Assembly (NCBI GenBank): GCA_030602615.1
Contig: JAUVZM010000011.1
Span: forward strand, 1 to 55,793
Direction of reading: 5' to 3'
DNA length: 55,793 bases
Source of the DNA: a bacterium
Lineage (GTDB): Bacteria > Armatimonadota > Zipacnadia > Zipacnadales > Zipacnadaceae
The translations under genes and the position numbers were made by a program. Position 1 is the stretch's first letter; the number at the start of each line of letters is the position of its first letter. Positions 52,126 through 55,793 of this stretch are shown here, piece after piece. The notes below the pieces were generated by a model. It searched no databases and was not told the origin of the DNA. It saw only the letters and a list, made by a program, of their open reading frames with translations.

Positions 52126-53315
52126 TGTAACCCCTCCCTGACCGCAGAGGTTTGCACCGATTGTAGTTTGTCCTGGTCAGCTATGAGTGTCAGAGCCAGT
52201 TGTGCGGCCCGGCGCGCAGCGCCTGGTGGGCCAAGTTCAGCCCGAACTTCGGTCAACTCCTGCTTCATTTGCTCCTGGCGAGATATATCTGTATACAAGT
52301 CTAACACTTCTTTGCAGAGCCGCTGCGGATTGACCTCGTTCTGGATAAGCTCTGGTACGATACGCCGCTGGGCGATGATATTGGGCATCGCGAAATAGTC
52401 GGTGCCGAAGTCCATAAACCGAGCCTGGATCTGCATAGCCAGTGTGCCGCGATAGACCATAATAAGCGGACGCAACGCCGCGGTCGCCTCCAGGGTGGCG
52501 GTCCCCGAGGTGGTCACCACGATGTCTGAAGCCAGAATGAGACTACGGCTGTCGGCCAGGGGCGTAATGTAGTGTGCGGTGGCGGCTCGCCGGTCTAGCT
52601 TACTGGGCTGAGCCTTGGACAATACCGACCACAGGAATTGAGCCTCGGGGAGCTTGCTGTGCAGCAGTTTTGCCGCTGCCAGCAGTTGCGGGCCGATGCA
52701 GTTACGCTCGACATCGCGGCTGCCCGGCATAAGCCCAACTACTGGATCGCCGTCCGGCAGATCTTGCTGGCGGCGAAAGGCAGCCGCATCCTCTTGGTCA
52801 CTGAAGCGGTCAACGACGGGATGGCCGACCCAATGGGCGGGTACGCCACAGTTGCGAAGTTGCTGCGCCGACCACTTAAAGGGCGTGGCCACCATGTCAA
52901 CCAGCTCAGCTAGAAAGCTCCAGTCGTGGGGGCGGCGCCGCCAGGACGAAGGCGGGAAGTAGTACATAATTCGCTGGTCGGGGCATGCCTGGCGAACGGT
53001 TCGGGCCAGGCGAACGTTGAAGGCGCCGAAATCTATGAGAATCAACAGGGCGGGCTGTCGCTGCTCTATCATATTGACGATGCGCTTTTTCTGAACCAGC
53101 AGATAGGGTATCTTGCGGATAGCTTGGGGCAGGCCGATCGCGCCCCAATTGGTGCTATCAAAGTCGGTGGCTACTGCTGCCTGGCGCATATGCGGTCCCC
53201 CGGCGCCAGTCAGCCGGACATCAGTCATCCCCGCCAGCTCGCGGGCCAGACCGGCCGCATGTATGTCTCCGGATAGCTCACCTGTCACAAAGAATAGTTC
53301 CGGCTGTTGGTTCAT
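52122..53315 (-). CDS. lpxB: Lipid-A-disaccharide synthase
   Basis: A 397-residue GT-B enzyme joining UDP-diacylglucosamine and lipid X. Signature GELSGDIHAAGLARELAG at the N-terminus, LIDFGAFNVRLAR, YFPPSSWRR, the WVGHPVVDRF motif and LMPGSRDVE. The C-terminal part has TTSGTATLEATA. 53 bases after lpxA and coupled to msbA by a 4-base overlap. Confidence 0.95.
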   Translation of the reverse strand: MNQQPELFFVTGELSGDIHAAGLARELAGMTDVRLTGAGGPHMRQAAVATDFDSTNWGAIGLPQAIRKIPYLLVQKKRIVNMIEQRQPALLILIDFGAFNVRLARTVRQACPDQRIMYYFPPSSWRRRPHDWSFLAELVDMVATPFKWSAQQLRNCGVPAHWVGHPVVDRFSDQEDAAAFRRQQDLPDGDPVVGLMPGSRDVERNCIGPQLLAAAKLLHSKLPEAQFLWSVLSKAQPSKLDRRAATAHYITPLADSRSLILASDIVVTTSGTATLEATAALRPLIMVYRGTLAMQIQARFMDFGTDYFAMPNIIAQRRIVPELIQNEVNPQRLCKEVLDLYTDISRQEQMKQELTEVRAELGPPGAARRAAQLALTLIADQDKLQSVQTSAVREGLQ

Positions 53316-53368
53316 AGATCAAAACCATAGGGCGAAGCTGGACGATCCAGGGTGTGGGGTGGGGGTGG

Positions 53369-54157
53369 CTAGTGAGGGTCAAGCTGACGGCCACCGTACC
53401 CCTCATCAATACGCAGCATAAAGTCAGTGAGCCGCCTGACCTCGGCTGTCGGATCTGACTGCTCCAGTATCGTGCTCACTGCGTCGCTGACGTTGAGATC
53501 GCTGCGAAACAGCAGGCGATAAGCGTGCTTGAGGGCAGCGATCTGTTGCGATGACATATCGTGGCGCTGCAAGCCCCGGGTATTAAGTCCGTGGGGTCGG
53601 GCGGGGTTGCCACCAACGATCATGTATGGCGGTACGTCGCGGACAATCTTGGAGAACCCGCCGATCATTGCTGTGGTGCCGATGGTAACGAATTGATGGA
53701 TGCCCACCATACCCCCAAAGTTGACGTTGTCTTCAATGACGCAATGCCCGCTGATTCCGACATTATTGGCCATTATTATGTTATTGCCCAGAACGGCATC
53801 GTGGCCTACATGCGAATAAGCCATAAGCAGATTGTGGTCGCCGATCTGCGTGCTTTGGCCGGCGCTGCTGGCACGGTGTATGGTTGCGAACTCCCGGATG
53901 TGATTGTGGCAGCCAATTATCAGGTAGGACTCTTGTCCCTCATACTTTATGTCCTGGGGGGGTTCTCCCAGTACCGCCCCGGTATGGATTTCGGTTCCGG
54001 CCCCCAGCGTTGTCCCCGCCCGAATTACTACATAGGCGCCGATGATACAATCGTCGCCGATTTGAGTGTTACCTTCAATGATTGCGTGGGGCTTAACGGT
54101 GACGTTTTTGCCCAATTCGGCTTGAGGATCAATTATGGCTGTCGGATGTATATTCAT
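53369..54157 (-). CDS. lpxA: UDP-N-acetylglucosamine acyltransferase
   Basis: A 262-residue left-handed beta-helix enzyme, first step of lipid A synthesis. Repeated hexapeptides from IHPTAIIDPQAELGKNV onward; ATIHRASSAGQ; catalytic His in LLMAYSHVGHDAVLGN; GMVGIHQF; then the C-terminal helices (LNTRGLQRHDMSSQQI, ALKHAYRLLF). Overlaps fabZ by 4 bases (ATGA). Confidence 0.95.
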   Translation of the reverse strand: MNIHPTAIIDPQAELGKNVTVKPHAIIEGNTQIGDDCIIGAYVVIRAGTTLGAGTEIHTGAVLGEPPQDIKYEGQESYLIIGCHNHIREFATIHRASSAGQSTQIGDHNLLMAYSHVGHDAVLGNNIIMANNVGISGHCVIEDNVNFGGMVGIHQFVTIGTTAMIGGFSKIVRDVPPYMIVGGNPARPHGLNTRGLQRHDMSSQQIAALKHAYRLLFRSDLNVSDAVSTILEQSDPTAEVRRLTDFMLRIDEGYGGRQLDPH

Positions 54158-54621
54158 TGGGTTGCGGTTTCTGGAAGGGTCTGGTCGGATTCTTGGTCCT
54201 CATCCACCAGCACGAAGCTGAAATCGCCGCTGCAGGCCAGCTCGTCTCCTACCTTGGCGGTGATATGCATCTTGCCCATGGAGCCTTTTTGGCGGACGAG
54301 TTCGGCTTCGATGATAAGCTGGTCGCCGGGGACGACGGGTCGGCGGAAACGGACCTTGTCCACTCCCCCCAGGAAAGCCTGTTTGCCCTGGGTCTCATGA
54401 CCCGTTAGCATAGCGACGCCAGCAGTCTGGGCCATCGCCTCTACAATTAACACTCCGGGCATAACCGGATTGCCCGGCCAATGGCCAGTGAAGTGCGGCT
54501 CATTTGTGGTGACATTCTTCACACCCACGGCCCGTTGCCCTGGCTCCAGCTCCAGGATCCGATCGACCAGCAGGAAGGGATAGCGGTGCGGCAAGGTCCG
54601 CAGGATGGCCCTGATATTCAT
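54154..54621 (-). CDS. fabZ: 3-hydroxyacyl-ACP dehydratase FabZ
   Basis: A 155-residue hot-dog-fold dehydratase of fatty acid synthesis, here in the lipid A operon as in many Gram-negatives. Catalytic His in LPHRYPFLLVDRI and Glu in PGVLIVEAMAQ. The ATG at 54621 is chosen because AAGGAG lies 12 bases upstream and the family starts here; the frame is open to 54717 but the added residues look non-coding. First gene of the operon. Confidence 0.94.
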   Translation of the reverse strand: MNIRAILRTLPHRYPFLLVDRILELEPGQRAVGVKNVTTNEPHFTGHWPGNPVMPGVLIVEAMAQTAGVAMLTGHETQGKQAFLGGVDKVRFRRPVVPGDQLIIEAELVRQKGSMGKMHITAKVGDELACSGDFSFVLVDEDQESDQTLPETATQ

Positions 54622-54751
54622 ATGCTGCGTGGCTCCTTTCCCGAGGCACACCCAACCCGGGTCCTGCTCACCAGTCAGCCTAGTGCCAATCTCCTCTGAC
54701 AGTCCAGCCGCTGGCAAGTCTTGGCCACGGGCTTGTGCAGATGCCGCAGAA

Positions 54752-54780
54752 ATTATAATCTATGCCCTTGTAACTGTCAA
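54752..54780 (-). promoter_or_regulatory. Perfect consensus sigma-70 promoter of the LPS operon
   Basis: Minus strand TTGACA (54775-54780), exactly 17 bases, TATAAT (54752-54757): all twelve consensus bases match. Predicted leader to fabZ is about 125 bases. It sets the operon boundary, so lpxC and lpxD are not upstream in the same unit. Confidence 0.8.
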
Positions 54781-54902
54781 ACTTGCGCGGCCGGCAGCGG
54801 GCCGGTTGCTGGGGAGATTATTCATCAGTTGTGGCCCAAACGTGATCGCCGAGGTTTGGCCTCAAGTTCGCTAGTGTCTCAGTCTGCGAGGGGGAAATCC
54901 AA

Positions 54903-55343
54903 ATGGACTCAGTTACCGTGTTGTTTGCGTTCCTGGCACTACTCGGATTTGGCAGTGGGGCGATCTGCGACAAGCTGGCGCTGCGCGGATTACCTGCTAG
55001 CGGCGCGGTGATAGCTCGCTCCTTGATGACGGCCGTCATTTTCGCTGGCTATGGGGCGCTGGCTGGCCAGTTTCGCAGGATCACTGGTGCCGGTGCCATA
55101 CCTCTGGCTTGGCTGGTAGCAGGCGTGGTCGTCAATCCAGTCTTAGGCCAACTGGCACTTTTTAAGGCCCTGAAGTTCGGGGAGGCCTCACGTGTGATAC
55201 CGATAGCTGCCTCATATCCTCTGGTCACCGTCATTTTGGCTGCTCTGTTTCTGGGAGAGAGGCTGACTGCTCCCAAAGTTGCCGGAGTGCTGTGTATAGT
55301 CGTGGGGATCGGGTTAGTCAGTGGCTTCGGTCGTACCGGGTAG
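54903..55343 (+). CDS. EamA/DMT-family membrane protein, half size
   Basis: A 146-residue protein with five hydrophobic helices, one EamA unit (AFLALLGFGSGAICDKLALRG; ALKFGEASRVIPIAASYPLV; LGERLTAPKVAGVLCIVVGI). Full EamA exporters have two such units; one-unit proteins of the EmrE or YdcZ type pair up. Substrate unknown. Its 3' end overlaps the convergent rsmI by 30 bases. Confidence 0.82.
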   Translation: MDSVTVLFAFLALLGFGSGAICDKLALRGLPASGAVIARSLMTAVIFAGYGALAGQFRRITGAGAIPLAWLVAGVVVNPVLGQLALFKALKFGEASRVIPIAASYPLVTVILAALFLGERLTAPKVAGVLCIVVGIGLVSGFGRTG

Positions 55344-55793
55344 GTCGGTTTCGGGGGTATCGAGCCTCTGCACAGACTGGTAGGCCTCGTTGCGGCTTAG
55401 TTCGGTCAGCAGCTCTACGATGTGGGCGGCATCGCGATGGCTCAGACCCGCCTCCAGCATAGCTTCGACTGCTTCCTGGACATTTTCCTCGGAGACCTCT
55501 CGAGACGTAGCCGGCTGCGGAGCGGGGTTGAGCACCAGCGTAAACTCCCCCCGTGGCTCTGCGCCGGTGATTGCTTGCGCTATCTCGCCGACCGGGCCGT
55601 GCCGGATCTCCTCGTGCATCTTTGTCAGCTCGCGAGCTAGCACTATCTGGCGCTGCGGGCAAATCTCGGCGAGCAGTTGCAGGGTGTCAGCTATGCGGTG
55701 GGGAGCCTCGTATAAGACCACCGGACGCGAGTGGACAGCGATTTGCTCCAGAAATTGGCGCTTTTCGCTGGCTTTGCGCGGCGGATAGCCGGC
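55314..55793 (-). CDS. rsmI: 16S rRNA (cytidine-1402-2'-O)-methyltransferase, 3' part
   Basis: The C-terminal 159 residues of RsmI; the 5' part lies beyond the right edge and the frame is open to 55793. The fragment starts AGYPPRKASEKRQFLEQI and continues VVLYEAPHRIADTLQLL, ARELTKMHEEI and GEFTLVLNP, all RsmI signatures. A C-terminal helical tail follows (VQEAVEAMLEAGLSHRDAAHIVELL), typical of the family. RsmI is an SAM-dependent tetrapyrrole-methylase-type enzyme acting on the ribosomal decoding centre. Confidence 0.93.
   Translation of the reverse strand, partial: AGYPPRKASEKRQFLEQIAVHSRPVVLYEAPHRIADTLQLLAEICPQRQIVLARELTKMHEEIRHGPVGEIAQAITGAEPRGEFTLVLNPAPQPATSREVSEENVQEAVEAMLEAGLSHRDAAHIVELLTELSRNEAYQSVQRLDTPETDLPGTTEATD

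Noticed and set aside
1-55793. tRNA, rRNA, CRISPR arrays, transposases or integrases
   Set aside because: None could be supported by reading intergenic regions and coding frames; only REP-like palindromes and one direct-repeat pair were seen.

Overview
The window is about 56 kb of roughly 58-60% GC DNA from a Gram-negative (diderm), probably anaerobic or microaerophilic bacterium. The diderm call rests on a seven-gene lipid A/LPS operon (fabZ-lpxA-lpxB-msbA-waaA-lpxK-lpxL). The low-oxygen call rests on a class III hybrid cluster protein, three rubrerythrin-type genes, superoxide dismutase and a full hyp [NiFe]-hydrogenase maturation set. No rRNA, tRNA or other taxonomic marker is present. The gene content suggests a poorly sampled lineage, possibly in or near Armatimonadota, but that is only a guess. 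Several intergenic regions carry near-consensus sigma-70-type promoters (TTGACA, 17 bp, TATAAT).

Layout. 1-6.9 kb: the 5' end of a rubrerythrin gene, a copper P-type ATPase with a metal-efflux permease, then a stress cluster of ferritin-like protein, reverse-type rubrerythrin, SOD and Hcp. 7.0-12.5 kb: a three-gene envelope/signalling unit (CHASE2-adenylate cyclase, FecR fused to a predicted beta-barrel, Big2 lipoprotein). 12.5-17.7 kb: a sugar isomerase and a sugar kinase on the minus strand, separated by a plus-strand VIT-vWA surface protein gene lying between two 73-bp direct repeats. 17.9-19.5 kb: CTP synthase. 19.6-24.2 kb: a compact five-gene operon of flagellar/type III secretion-like parts, containing a reduced FliF with a FliG-like tail, FliH, FliI, FliJ and a FliM-FliN fusion, with no export gate, rod, hook or filament genes. 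24.5-27.3 kb: larE, a transaldolase-fusion-type glucose-6-phosphate isomerase and an orphan Flp pilin. 27.4-33.9 kb: hypE, hypD, hypC, hypF, hypB (minus), hypA (plus) and a hydrogenase maturation protease, with REP-like palindromes in two gaps. 34.4-36.2 kb: an exported Ig-like/copper-amine-oxidase-N-domain protein. 36.3-44.7 kb: a plus-strand housekeeping run (lysA, cca, site-2 protease, trpS, sugar nucleotidyltransferase, scpA, scpB, GT-C membrane protein). 44.7-46.8 kb: SpoIIM, RDD and DUF5652-like membrane proteins. 46.9-54.8 kb: the LPS operon. 54.9 kb to the end: a half-size EamA transporter and the 3' part of rsmI.

The most unusual items are the minimal FliF(G)-H-I-J-M(N) operon, the repeat-bounded VIT-vWA gene, the FecR-barrel fusion beside a CHASE2 cyclase that has Ser in place of a catalytic Asn, and the covarying GTAG-headed palindromes around the hyp genes. 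Functions are inferred from motif recognition; no database search was run.
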